A DNA stretch of 64,000 bases from Zoogloeaceae bacterium (GTDB lineage Bacteria > Pseudomonadota > Gammaproteobacteria > Burkholderiales > Rhodocyclaceae): assembly GCA_024235635.1 (NCBI GenBank), contig JACKMA010000002.1, positions 744,001 through 808,000 on the forward strand, written 5' to 3'. Positions 17,470 through 27,355 of this stretch are shown here, in pieces. The notes under the pieces were generated by a model. That model saw only the letters and a list, made by a program, of their open reading frames with translations, was not told the DNA's origin and ran no database searches. How positions within the stretch are numbered: position 1 is the first letter of the stretch; each line of letters begins with the position of its first letter. A program made the position numbers and the translations under genes.

Positions 17470-17747
17470 GTGAAGATGTCAACACGAGGTTTGTCGCCAT
17501 GAGAAAGGTGACGTTGCATTCTGGCAAGAGTCATCGCACTCACTGAACCAACGCGAGCCTGTTCCCTTTTCGTCATGTACTTGTCAGCAGCGTCAGTCAG
17601 CGCCCGGGTGATAGCTACTCCAGATACTCCGAGAAGTACCGAAGCCGCTCCGCCACTTGCTAGCAGCCCGAGGGCGACGCTAACCGCCCCGCCGGCGAGT
17701 TCTGCGCCGGCAGAGATCAATTCCCTGGCTTTGGTCCGCTCGGACAT
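17470..17747 (-). pseudogene. Small hydrophobic protein gene truncated by the IS21 element
   Basis: The frame starts at an ATG at 17747 (MSERTKARELISAGAELAGG) and contains a hydrophobic Gly/Ala-rich segment (AVSVALGLLASGGAASVLLG). A charged part follows, ending HLSHGDKPRVDIF at the IS boundary (17469), after which the frame reads into the element. About 92 native codons remain; the original C-terminus is lost. The pattern of a Gly/Ala-rich membrane-like segment followed by KREQARVG suggests a small membrane-associated protein. I cannot name the family. Confidence 0.6.
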
Positions 17748-18189
17748 GTCGGTGTGGTGTCTAACTAGAAGGAGGCGGTAGGGGTCAGGTCTCTCATCAT
17801 AGCATTTCGCCAATGATCTGACCTTGCCTGCCATGATGCATGATTCACTCGCCGCCAGTCCGCGTCTCACTGACGCTGCGGCAGCTTTGTAGCCTTCCCT
17901 TCGCCGCAGACCAAGCGTCAGCTTTGCCGGAGAAAGAGTCACGGGCCTTCCGGCAGGCGTCCGTGTAGACCGGGCTTCTGGAGGCATCTCTGGCGGTGAG
18001 GCGAATGTCGGCGACTGATGGAGGCGAGCCAGCGGCGGGCTCGAACAGGCCGCCGCGAAGCATTCGCTCAGGACGATCCGGCGAACGGCAGTCTGACCGG
18101 GTATCCCGTCGGCCGCTCGGGGCCGGCGCAAGCATTCCGCGGATCCACGCAATCCGCCGCTCCCCTTCGTCGCGCCGCCCGTCTCGATC
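17748..18189. other. Intergenic region with one REP-like motif, no gene seen
   Basis: About 440 bp between the truncated gene and the VOC gene. Minus-strand frames are open here (17845-18135) but are Arg/Ser/Pro-rich, have no ribosome binding site and match no family I know. The only distinct signal is the inverted REP-like motif at 17781-17793. Confidence 0.4.
17781..17793 (+). repeat. REP-like motif copy 3 (inverted)
   Basis: GGGGTCAGGTCTC is the exact reverse complement of the 13-bp core of copies 1 and 2. It lies 34 bp upstream of the truncated gene's ATG and is not next to a RAYT gene. Confidence 0.55.
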
Positions 18190-18612
18190 CTATCCGGCCG
18201 CGCCGTCGGCGACATTGACCATCCAGCCGACGCCGAAGCGATCGGTCAGCATGCCGAAGGCCGGCGACCAGAAGGTCGGCCCCAGCGGCATCTGAATGTC
18301 GCCGCCGTCGGACAGCGCCGCGAACAGGCGTGCTGCCTCGGCAGTGTCAGCAGCCGCGACGGAAAGGGAGAAGCCGCCGAATCGGGCTTGTCCGGTGCAG
18401 TCGTCGGACAGCATCACGACCGATTCGCCGATGCGGATCGCGGCGTGCATCACCTTGTCGTCGAAGCCGGGCGGCACCATGCCGGGCGGCGGCGGTTCCG
18501 GCGAATCCTTGTAGCGCATCAGCATGTCCACGCGGGCACCCAGTGCCTCGCCGTAGAAGCGGATCGCTTCCTCGCAGTTGCCGGAAAAGAACAGATAGGC
18601 CTGAACCTGCAT
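18190..18612 (-). CDS. VOC-superfamily (PhnB/YjdN-like) protein
   Basis: A 140-residue protein of the glyoxalase/bleomycin-resistance fold, with MQVQAYLFFSGNCEEAIRFY at the start and FWSPAFGMLTDRFGVGWMVN near the end. This is the pattern of the PhnB/YjdN group, whose members mostly lack an assigned substrate. The start at 18612 is chosen because GGAGG lies 8 bp upstream; the upstream in-frame extension is Arg-rich. It is a single gene, divergent from the GNAT gene. Confidence 0.88.
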   Translation of the reverse strand: MQVQAYLFFSGNCEEAIRFYGEALGARVDMLMRYKDSPEPPPPGMVPPGFDDKVMHAAIRIGESVVMLSDDCTGQARFGGFSLSVAAADTAEAARLFAALSDGGDIQMPLGPTFWSPAFGMLTDRFGVGWMVNVADGAAG

Positions 18613-18828
18613 CGCTTCCCTCCTTCGGAGTCGGCGCCGCCGCGAGCCCGCGTCGGCTGTCTCGAGCATAGCTTGGATCGCTGCGGCTCGCGCTCGTTCG
18701 ACGCGCGGCATGACGACCACCGGGGGCTCTGCAGACTGCCCTTCGCCCGTACGTGCGGCATCAGCCGGCTGGAGTTTGCCGCGGCCGGTTCCTACACTGG
18801 GGTTGTAGCCCCAGCCAGGAAGGCGCCG

Positions 18829-19686
18829 ATGTCTGACGAGTTGATCATCCGCGCCATGCGCCGGCCCGAGCTCGATTCACTGGTCGAGTGGGCGGCCGGC
18901 GAGGGCTGGATCCCCGGGCTGCACGATGCGGAGATCTTCTGGGCGTGCGATCCGGCGGGATTCATCGCGGCCGAGCGCGACGGCGAACTGATCGGCGGCG
19001 GCTCGATCGTGGCCTACCCGGGAGGCTTCGGTTTCATGGGCTTCTTCATCGTCCGGCCCGAGCATCGCAGCCAGGGACTCGGGCGGCGACTGTGGTTCCA
19101 TCGCCGTGACCGGCTGCTTGCACGCCTCGGCGAAGGGGCGACGATCGGCATGGACGGCGTGTTTGCGATGCAGCCCTTCTATGCCGAGGGCGGCTTCGTC
19201 TTCAGCCACCGCGATCTGCGCTTCGAAGGGGTTGGCGCGCGCGGCACGCCGGCCGGCGCCGTGGTCGACGCGCGTACGGTGCCGTTCGATACCCTGCTGG
19301 CCTGTGATTCGGCGCATTTTCCGGCGCCCCGGGCGGATTTCCTGCGTGCCTGGATCACGCAGGCGGGCAGTCGGGCGCTGGCGGTGCCCGGCTCGGCCGG
19401 CTTGCGCGGCTTCGGCGTGATCCGGCCGTGCCGGCAGGGCTACAAGATCGGCCCCCTGTTCGCAGCCGACGCCGAGGTGGCGGAGATGCTGTTCACCGGC
19501 CTCGCCGACCATGCCGCGGGCGAGCCGATCTATCTCGACGTGCCGGAACCCAATGCCGACGCGATGGCGCTTGCGACACGCCACGGCATGCGCGAGGTGT
19601 TCGGCTGCGCACGGATGTATCTCGGCCCGCCGCCGACGCTGCCGCATCAGCAGATCTTCGGCGTCACGACCTTCGAGCTGGGATGA
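18829..19686 (+). CDS. GNAT-family acetyltransferase with second C-terminal GNAT-like domain
   Basis: A 285-residue protein. The N-terminal GNAT domain (residues 1-130) has the acetyl-CoA-binding pattern GFMGFFIVRPEHRSQGLGRR. The C-terminal half (about 150-285) resembles the Acetyltransf_18-type second domain found in YitH-like proteins, with RPCRQGYKIGPLFA. The substrate is unknown. The start at 18829 follows CCAGGAAGG. The TGA overlaps the next ATG (ATGA), so it is translationally coupled with the deacetylase gene. Confidence 0.85.
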   Translation: MSDELIIRAMRRPELDSLVEWAAGEGWIPGLHDAEIFWACDPAGFIAAERDGELIGGGSIVAYPGGFGFMGFFIVRPEHRSQGLGRRLWFHRRDRLLARLGEGATIGMDGVFAMQPFYAEGGFVFSHRDLRFEGVGARGTPAGAVVDARTVPFDTLLACDSAHFPAPRADFLRAWITQAGSRALAVPGSAGLRGFGVIRPCRQGYKIGPLFAADAEVAEMLFTGLADHAAGEPIYLDVPEPNADAMALATRHGMREVFGCARMYLGPPPTLPHQQIFGVTTFELG

Positions 19687-20609
19687 TCGAAGACCCCTGG
19701 CATCCACGCCGGCTGGCCGGCTACGGCCGCCGCCCGCCGCAGCCGGCGTGGCCGGGCGGGGCGCGGGTGGCGCTGCAGTTCGTGCTCAACGTCGAGGAAG
19801 GCGGCGAACACTCGATTGCCAACGGCGACGCCGAGTCCGAGTCCTACCTGCCCGAACTGGCCAGCGCCCGGCCCATCGCCGGCGGTCGCGGCTACAGCAT
19901 GGAGAGTCTGTTCGACTACGGCGCCGCGGTCGGCTTCTGGCGCATCCTGCGCCTGTTCGAGGCGCGTGCGCTGCCGCTCACCGCCTTCGTCGTCGGCCGG
20001 GCGCTGGAGCTCAATCCGGAAGCCGGTGCGGCGCTGGCCGAATCCGGCCACGAGCTGGCCGGCCACGGCTATCGTTGGATCGACTACCGCACGGTGGAAG
20101 AAGCCGTCGAGCGCGAGCACATCGCGCGCACCTGTCGGGTCATCGAAGACTGCACGGGACGACCGCCGGCGGGCTGGTACACCGGTCGCGTCAGTCCCGT
20201 CACCCGGCGCCTGCTGGTCGAGCGCGGCGGCCTGCTGTACGACGCCGATGCCTACGACGACGAACTGCCGTACTGGCTCTCCGACGGCCACCGCAGCCAC
20301 CTGGTGATCCCCTACACGCTGATCCACAACGACATCCGCTACGTGCTGAGCCCCGGCTGCGGCCATGCCGATGCCTTCTTCGCGCTGCTGCGCGATGCCT
20401 TTGATCTGCTCTGGCAGGAAGGCGAAGCGGCGCCGCGGATGATGAGCGTCGGCCTGCACCCGCGCTTCAGCGGCCACCCGGCGCGGGCGACGGCGCTCGC
20501 ACGCTTTCTCGATCACGTGCTCGACAAGGGCGGCGCCTGGATCTGCCGACGACAGGAGATCGCCGAACACTGGCGCCGGCATCACCCGCCCCCACCGGCG
20601 GCCGCCTGA
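19683..20609 (+). CDS. PuuE-like polysaccharide-deacetylase-family hydrolase (allantoinase type)
   Basis: A 308-residue member of the NodB-fold deacetylase family. The segments VALQFVLNVEEGGEHS, ESGHELAGHGYRWIDYR, GWYTGRVSP and SVGLHPRFSGHPAR match the cofactor-independent allantoinase (PuuE) group. PuuE opens the allantoin ring in purine breakdown, but no other purine genes lie nearby, so a related C-N hydrolase role is also possible. The gene starts inside the GNAT stop codon. The coupling with an acetyltransferase suggests that both act on one amino- or amide-containing metabolite; this is inference. Confidence 0.82.
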   Translation: MIEDPWHPRRLAGYGRRPPQPAWPGGARVALQFVLNVEEGGEHSIANGDAESESYLPELASARPIAGGRGYSMESLFDYGAAVGFWRILRLFEARALPLTAFVVGRALELNPEAGAALAESGHELAGHGYRWIDYRTVEEAVEREHIARTCRVIEDCTGRPPAGWYTGRVSPVTRRLLVERGGLLYDADAYDDELPYWLSDGHRSHLVIPYTLIHNDIRYVLSPGCGHADAFFALLRDAFDLLWQEGEAAPRMMSVGLHPRFSGHPARATALARFLDHVLDKGGAWICRRQEIAEHWRRHHPPPPAAA

Positions 20610-20824
20610 ACCCCGTCGCCGCGCCCCCTCGCCCCACCCCACGCCACGCGCTGGGCAGGAACGATCTGCGCCACGCCGCGCAGTCAGGGTCGCTGCGGCG
20701 ACCGAATCGTCGCCGGCTCGCGGCGCCCGCGATACCCTGCCTGAGCGGCGCCGGGCACCGACCTGCAGGGTCGATGAATCGGATTGGCCGCGAGCCATAC
20801 CGACGTCAACGAAGGAGTCGAGAC

Positions 20825-21223
20825 ATGAGCATCGTCGTCAAGCGCGATCCGACCGGCAAGATGCGGCACCGGGTGACCATCGGCAAGCACACGCTGGTGG
20901 CGGACGAAGGCCCGCAAGTCGGTGGCGAGGATAGCGGACCGACACCGCACGACCTCTACGACGCCGCGCTCGGTGCCTGCAAGGCACTGACGATGGTGTG
21001 GTACGCCGAACGCGAAGGCATTCCGCTGCAGGACGTCGAAGTGCGCATCACGCGCGATGCGTCGCAGGAACGACAAGGCAGCTATCGCCTGCGGGCCGCA
21101 GTCGCGGTCAGCGGCGACCTTACCGGGGCGCAGCGCGAGCAGTTGCTGGCCGTCGCCTCGCGCAGCCCGGTGCACAAGCTCATGACCCGCGTGACCACCG
21201 AGATCGAGACGGTCTGGCTGTAG
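20825..21223 (+). CDS. OsmC-family protein with only one of the two redox cysteines
   Basis: A 132-residue OsmC/Ohr-fold protein. The first family Cys is Cys52 in DAALGACKALTMVWYA. The position that normally holds the second Cys (R-C-P-V-H) is Ser114 in ASRSPVHKLM. Classical OsmC peroxidases need both cysteines, so this one may work by a one-Cys mechanism or bind rather than reduce hydroperoxides. The start at 20825 is supported by GAAGGAG upstream. It is monocistronic between the PuuE-like gene and the AraC-type regulator. Confidence 0.88.
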   Translation: MSIVVKRDPTGKMRHRVTIGKHTLVADEGPQVGGEDSGPTPHDLYDAALGACKALTMVWYAEREGIPLQDVEVRITRDASQERQGSYRLRAAVAVSGDLTGAQREQLLAVASRSPVHKLMTRVTTEIETVWL

Positions 21224-21375
21224 CCGAACGCCGGTGCGGAAGGACGCGACGGCGCGCGCCGATTGGCGCGTAGCGGCCGCTCGCCGCCAGCCGACCGGCG
21301 GCACCGCCGGGCGTGCCGTCTCATCGGGCGATACGACACCACTGCCGAAGGTGCCAACCGGTCTATGATCACCGG

Positions 21376-22419
21376 GTGATTGAGCCCAGTTCAGACGCCC
21401 CACTCCCGCGCCGACCCGCACGCGCGGCCACCCCGGTCGCGTTCATACGGGCCATGGTGGCGGCCCACCGGCGCTACGGTTCCGACCCGTCGGCGGCCCT
21501 GGCGCGGGCCGGGATCGATCCTGCAATGCTCGACGACCCGTCCAATCGGGTCACCGCCGAGCAGATGGAAGTGATGTCCGAAGCCAGCATGCGCGCGCTC
21601 GACGACGAGGCGCTGGGCTGGTTTTCGCAACCGCTGCCGTGGGGCAGCTACGGCATGCTGTGCCGCGCTTCGCTGAGCTCGCCGAATCTGGACGTGGCCT
21701 TGAAGCGCTGGTGTCGGCACCACCGCCTGCTGACCCGCGACATCCTGCTGTCGCTCACGCAACGCGACGGTGTCGCCTGCCTGTCGATCGATGTCCGACG
21801 GCCCCTGGGCGAACTGAAGGAGTTCTGCCTGGTGACCATCCTGCGGATGAGCCTGGGCTATGCCTGCTGGCTGATCGATTCGCGCCTGCCCCTGCTGCAG
21901 GCACGGTTTCCGTTTCCGGCCCCGGCGCACGTCGAGGTCTATCCCCTGCTTTTCTGCGACTCGCTGCACTTCGACGCCGACCGGGCCAGCATCGCCTTCG
22001 ACGCGCAATACCTGTCGCTGACCTTGCGCCGCGACGAGAACGCCCTGCGCACGATGCTCAGGCGGGCACTGCCGCTGACCGTGCTGCAGTATCGCCGCGA
22101 CCGGCTGCTGGTGCAGCGCATCCGGCAGATCCTGCGGGCCGAACTGCTGGCGGCGACCACCGCTGACCGGGTCGCCGAACGCCTCAACGTCTCGGCGCGG
22201 ACGCTGCACCGCCAGTTGCAGGACGAAGGCGCGTCGCTGCAGCAACTCAAGGACGAGGCGCGGCGCGAACGTGCCGTCGACCTGCTCGATCGAAGCGCCG
22301 CGTCGATCAAGCAGGTCGCCCACGCCGTGGGCTTTCGCAACGAGAAGAGCTTTGCTCGCGCGTTTCGCGACTGGACCGGCATGTCGCCGAGCGAGTACCG
22401 GGGACGCAGCGCGCACTGA
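21376..22419 (+). CDS. AraC-family regulator, probable controller of the liu operon
   Basis: A 347-residue regulator if the GTG at 21376 is used (VIEPSSDAPL); an ATG at 21313 in the same frame would add 21 unlikely residues. Residues about 25-210 form an arabinose-binding-like sensor domain (AraC_binding_2/OruR type). The C-terminal two-HTH domain reads VAERLNVSARTLHRQL and VAHAVGFRNEKSFARAFRDW. It lies directly upstream of liuA in the same direction. A 21-bp-phased direct repeat in the gap is a fitting operator. The ligand is probably a leucine- or isovalerate-derived acyl compound, inferred from position only. Confidence 0.85.
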   Translation: MIEPSSDAPLPRRPARAATPVAFIRAMVAAHRRYGSDPSAALARAGIDPAMLDDPSNRVTAEQMEVMSEASMRALDDEALGWFSQPLPWGSYGMLCRASLSSPNLDVALKRWCRHHRLLTRDILLSLTQRDGVACLSIDVRRPLGELKEFCLVTILRMSLGYACWLIDSRLPLLQARFPFPAPAHVEVYPLLFCDSLHFDADRASIAFDAQYLSLTLRRDENALRTMLRRALPLTVLQYRRDRLLVQRIRQILRAELLAATTADRVAERLNVSARTLHRQLQDEGASLQQLKDEARRERAVDLLDRSAASIKQVAHAVGFRNEKSFARAFRDWTGMSPSEYRGRSAH

Positions 22420-22735
22420 GCATTGCGCCGGTGCGCCGGCAGAGCTGCGCGGCGACTGACGCGATATGAGATGGCTTCATCGCTTCCCCAATGCCATCCC
22501 CGCACCTGAAGTACACCCCATGCTCCAGTAAATCCGCTTACGGAACCTGATCGACGAGCGGCCTGGCGAACGCGTCGATGGCCGCTCGGCACCATCCACC
22601 CTCCGCGACGACATTGGCAGTATTTGCAACCTTGTCGGCAAGTATTGCTGCGCCACCGCCCGTAGGATGCAGGCCAACCGGAAGGCACGGCCCAGGCCGA
22701 TTTCCACCACATTCACAACACGGGAGACACCTGCC
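22420..22735 (+). promoter_or_regulatory. Leader region of the liu operon
   Basis: A 316-bp gap between the AraC-type gene and liuA without a credible open frame. The part from about 22610 is less GC-rich and carries the direct repeat listed separately. I cannot place -35/-10 boxes with confidence. Confidence 0.5.
22614..22648 (+). promoter_or_regulatory. Direct repeat with 21-bp phasing, candidate AraC-type operator
   Basis: TTGGCAGTATTTGC (22614-22627) and TCGGCAAGTATTGC (22635-22648) share GGCA, GTATT and GC; the GGCA cores are exactly 21 bp apart, two helical turns. This is the usual geometry of AraC-family half-sites. It lies about 90 bp before the liuA ATG. Confidence 0.45.
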
Positions 22736-23908
22736 ATGAACCTGCCCAGCCTGGACTTCGGCCTCGGCGAGACGATCGAGATGCTGCGCGACACGGTGCA
22801 GGCCTTCGCCGCCGACGAGATCGCTCCGCGTGCAGCCGACATCGACCGCGACAATCTCTTCCCGGCCGACCTGTGGCGAAAGCTGGGTGATCTGGGCCTG
22901 CACGGCATGACCGTCGGCGAGGAATACGGCGGCACCGGGATGGGCTACCTGGCGCACATCGTCGCGCTCGAGGAAGTCTCGCGCGCCTCGGCATCGGTGG
23001 GCCTGTCCTACGGCGCCCACTCCAACCTCTGCGTGAACCAGATCCGGCGCAACGGCGACGCCGCGCAGAAGCAGCGCTACCTGCCCAAGCTGGTCTCCGG
23101 CGAGCACGTCGGCGCGCTGGCGATGAGCGAGCCCAATGCCGGCTCCGACGTCGTCAGCATGAAGCTGCGGGCCGACAAGAAGGGCGACCGCTTCGTGCTG
23201 AACGGCGCGAAGATGTGGATCACCAACGGCGGTGACGCCGACACCCTGGTGGTCTATGCCAAGACCGACGTCGCCGCCGGCCCGCGCGGCATCACCGCCT
23301 TCATCATCGAGCGTGGCATGAAGGGCTTCTCCCACGGCAGCCACCTCGACAAGCTCGGCATGCGCGGCTCGAACACCTATCCGCTGTTCTTCGACGACGT
23401 CGAGGTGCCCGAGGAGAACGTGCTCGGCGGCGTCGGCAACGGCGTCAAGGTGCTGATGAGCGGGCTCGACTACGAGCGCGCGGTGCTGTGCGGTGGCCCC
23501 CTCGGCATCATGGCCGCCTGCATGGACGCGGTGCTGCCCTACCTGCACGAGCGCAGGCAGTTCGACACCCCGATCGGCGAATTCCAGCTGATGCAGGGCA
23601 AGCTCGCCGACATGTACTCGACCTGGATGGCCAATCGCGCCTACGTCTATGCCGTCGGCCAGGCCTGCGACCGGGCCGACCACGCCCGCAGCCTGCGCAA
23701 GGACGCCGCCGGCGCGATCCTGTACTCGGCCGAGAAGGCCACCTGGATGGCCGGCGAGGCGATCCAGGCACTGGGCGGCGTCGGCTACACCAACGAATAC
23801 CCGGTCGGCCGGCTGTGGCGCGACGCCAAGCTCTACGAGATCGGCGCCGGCACCAGCGAGATCCGCCGCATGCTGATCGGCCGCGAGCTGTTCGCCGAAA
23901 CCGCCTGA
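22736..23908 (+). CDS. liuA: Isovaleryl-CoA dehydrogenase
   Basis: A 390-residue flavin-dependent acyl-CoA dehydrogenase that oxidises isovaleryl-CoA to 3-methylcrotonyl-CoA. Family segments are VGLSYGAHSNLCVNQIRR, AMSEPNAGSDVVSMK, FILVNG-type substrate region MWITNGG and GLDYERAVLCGGPLG. The Glu in DYERAV is the catalytic base position typical of isovaleryl-CoA dehydrogenases (helix G), not the position used by short-chain enzymes. The start at 22736 is chosen over an upstream in-frame ATG at 22667 because alignment-type N-termini begin near MNLPSLDFGLGE and CGGGAGAC lies in front. It is the first gene of a tight operon. Confidence 0.95.
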   Translation: MNLPSLDFGLGETIEMLRDTVQAFAADEIAPRAADIDRDNLFPADLWRKLGDLGLHGMTVGEEYGGTGMGYLAHIVALEEVSRASASVGLSYGAHSNLCVNQIRRNGDAAQKQRYLPKLVSGEHVGALAMSEPNAGSDVVSMKLRADKKGDRFVLNGAKMWITNGGDADTLVVYAKTDVAAGPRGITAFIIERGMKGFSHGSHLDKLGMRGSNTYPLFFDDVEVPEENVLGGVGNGVKVLMSGLDYERAVLCGGPLGIMAACMDAVLPYLHERRQFDTPIGEFQLMQGKLADMYSTWMANRAYVYAVGQACDRADHARSLRKDAAGAILYSAEKATWMAGEAIQALGGVGYTNEYPVGRLWRDAKLYEIGAGTSEIRRMLIGRELFAETA

Positions 23909-23919
23909 GGGACCCGGAC

Positions 23920-25527
<1,608 letters not shown>

Positions 25528-25531
25528 GGGC

Positions 25532-26323
25532 ATGATGAATTTCGAAGCCCTGGAAATCGAGCGCGCCGGCGGCGTCGCCACCGTCTGGATGAACCGGCCG
25601 GCGCGTCACAATGCCTTCAACGCCACGCTGATCGCCGAACTGGACGAGGCCTTCGCCGGCCTCGAGGCGGATGATTCGCTGCGGGTGATCGTGCTGGCCG
25701 GGCGTGGCAAGAGCTTCTCGGCCGGCGCCGACCTGAACTGGATGAAGGCCGCCGGCGAGGCCAGCGTCGACGAGAACCTGGCCGACGCAATGCGGCTCGC
25801 GCGCATGCTCGAGCGCATCGCCCGCTGCGTCAAACCGACCGTCGCCCGCGTGCACGGCGCGGCGCTGGGCGGCGGCATGGGCCTGGCCTGCGCCTGCGAC
25901 ATCTGCATCGCCGGCGAGCGGGCGGTGTTTGCCACCTCGGAGGTCAAGTTCGGCATCATCCCGGCCGCGATCAGCCCCTACGTGCTGCGCGCCATCGGCG
26001 AGCGCCAGGCCACTCGCTACTTCCAGAGCGCCGAGCGGATCGATGCACGGCGCGCCGCCGAACTCGGCCTCGCCCACCGCAGCGTCGCCGACGAGGCGCT
26101 CGCGGCCGCGCTCGACGAACAGATCGCGGCCCTGCTCGAGGGCGGGCCGAAGTCGCAGGCCGCAGCCAAGGCGCTGATCCGCGCGGTCGCCCACCGTCCG
26201 GTGGATGACGCGCTGCTGGCCGACACCGCCCGGCGCATCGCCGAGCTGCGGGCGACGCCGGAGGCCCGCGAGGGACTGTCGGCCTTCCTCGACAAGCGCC
26301 CGGCGGAATGGGTCGTCCAATGA
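25532..26323 (+). CDS. liuC: Methylglutaconyl-CoA hydratase (enoyl-CoA hydratase family)
   Basis: A 263-residue crotonase-fold enzyme that would hydrate 3-methylglutaconyl-CoA to HMG-CoA. Visible are the oxyanion-hole segments KSFSAGADLNWMK and VHGAALGGGMGLACACD and the family FATSEVKFGIIPAAISPYV, where the Glu belongs to the active site. The operon position between mcc genes makes the liuC role far more likely than a generic enoyl-CoA hydratase. There are two adjacent ATG codons (25532, 25535). It overlaps bioB by 4 bp. Confidence 0.92.
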   Translation: MMNFEALEIERAGGVATVWMNRPARHNAFNATLIAELDEAFAGLEADDSLRVIVLAGRGKSFSAGADLNWMKAAGEASVDENLADAMRLARMLERIARCVKPTVARVHGAALGGGMGLACACDICIAGERAVFATSEVKFGIIPAAISPYVLRAIGERQATRYFQSAERIDARRAAELGLAHRSVADEALAAALDEQIAALLEGGPKSQAAAKALIRAVAHRPVDDALLADTARRIAELRATPEAREGLSAFLDKRPAEWVVQ

Positions 26324-27351
26324 GCGCCGCATCCTGCCGAGCACCTGACCAGCCGCTGACCCTGCATCGCAAGGCGCCGGCACCGAACAAGGCCGACGAT
26401 GCGCGCTGGCACGTCGACCAGGTGGCCGAACTGCTCGACCTGCCGCTGCCGGAACTGGTCTTCCGCGCCCAGCAGGTGCATCGTGAGCACTTCGACTCAG
26501 GCGCGATCCAGCTATCGACGCTGCTCTCGGTCAAGACCGGCGGTTGCGCCGAGAACTGCGGTTATTGCTCGCAGTCGGCCCATCATGACGGCCGCGTCGC
26601 CGGCGAGCCGATGGTCGACGTCGCCGCCGTGCGCGAGGCCGCGGTGGCCGCCAGGACGGCCGGTGCGACCCGTTTCTGTATGGGCGCGGCGCTGCGCCAG
26701 GTGCGCGACCGCGACCTGCCGGCCCTCGCCGGGATGGTCGAGGCGGTCGCCGATCTCGGCATGGAGAGCTGCCTCACCGCGGGCATGCTGAAGCGGCACC
26801 AGGCCGAGGCGCTGAAGGCCGCCGGGCTCAACTACTACAACCACAATCTCGATACCGCCCCCGAGTACTACGCCGAGGTCGTGACCACGCGCAGCTACCA
26901 GGACCGCCTCGACACCTTGCAGGCGGTGCGCCGGGCCGGCCTCAAGACCTGCAGCGGCGGCATCGTCGGCATGGGTGAATCGCGCCTGCATCGCGCCGGC
27001 CTGATCGCGCAGCTCGCCAACCTCGACCCCTACCCCGAGTCGGTGCCGATCAACCACCTGGTGGCGATTCCCGGTACGCCGCTGGCGGACACGCCGCCGC
27101 TCGATCCGTTCGAGTTCGTGCGCGTCGTCGCGGCCGCCCGCATCACCATGCCGCGCGCCTACGTCCGCCTGTCCGCCGGCCGCCAGGAACTGGGCGACGC
27201 CGGCCAGGCGCTGTGCATGCTCGCCGGCGCCAATTCGATCTTCTACGGCGACAAGCTGCTGACCACCGGCAACCCGGCCTTCGAGGCCGACCGTCACCTG
27301 TTCGAGCGCCTGGGTCTGCACCCGGAAACCGCCGACGACCACGAGGACTGA
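26320..27351 (+). CDS. bioB: Biotin synthase
   Basis: A 343-residue radical-SAM enzyme that inserts sulfur into dethiobiotin. The [4Fe-4S] motif is Cys76-x3-Cys80-x2-Cys83 (GGCAENCGYCSQSAHH). Other BioB hallmarks are YNHNLDTAPEYY, CSGGIVGMGES and the C-terminal ANSIFYGDKLLTTGNP. It is embedded in the liu operon with a 4-bp overlap to liuC and 4 bp before liuD, so it is co-translated with the biotin-carrying carboxylase subunit that needs its product. No other bio genes are seen nearby. Confidence 0.96.
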   Translation: MSAASCRAPDQPLTLHRKAPAPNKADDARWHVDQVAELLDLPLPELVFRAQQVHREHFDSGAIQLSTLLSVKTGGCAENCGYCSQSAHHDGRVAGEPMVDVAAVREAAVAARTAGATRFCMGAALRQVRDRDLPALAGMVEAVADLGMESCLTAGMLKRHQAEALKAAGLNYYNHNLDTAPEYYAEVVTTRSYQDRLDTLQAVRRAGLKTCSGGIVGMGESRLHRAGLIAQLANLDPYPESVPINHLVAIPGTPLADTPPLDPFEFVRVVAAARITMPRAYVRLSAGRQELGDAGQALCMLAGANSIFYGDKLLTTGNPAFEADRHLFERLGLHPETADDHED

Positions 27352-27355
27352 GACC

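Noticed and set aside
17430..18215. A 261-codon minus-strand gene reaching from 18215 into the IS21 element
   Set aside because: Only the part from the ATG at 17747 looks like protein, and the last codons belong to the IS end; the upstream 156 codons are Arg/Ser/Pro-rich without a binding site.
22667..22735. A longer N-terminus for isovaleryl-CoA dehydrogenase
   Set aside because: The 23 extra residues (basic, Thr-rich) do not fit the family start and the ATG at 22736 has a suitable upstream GGAGA sequence.
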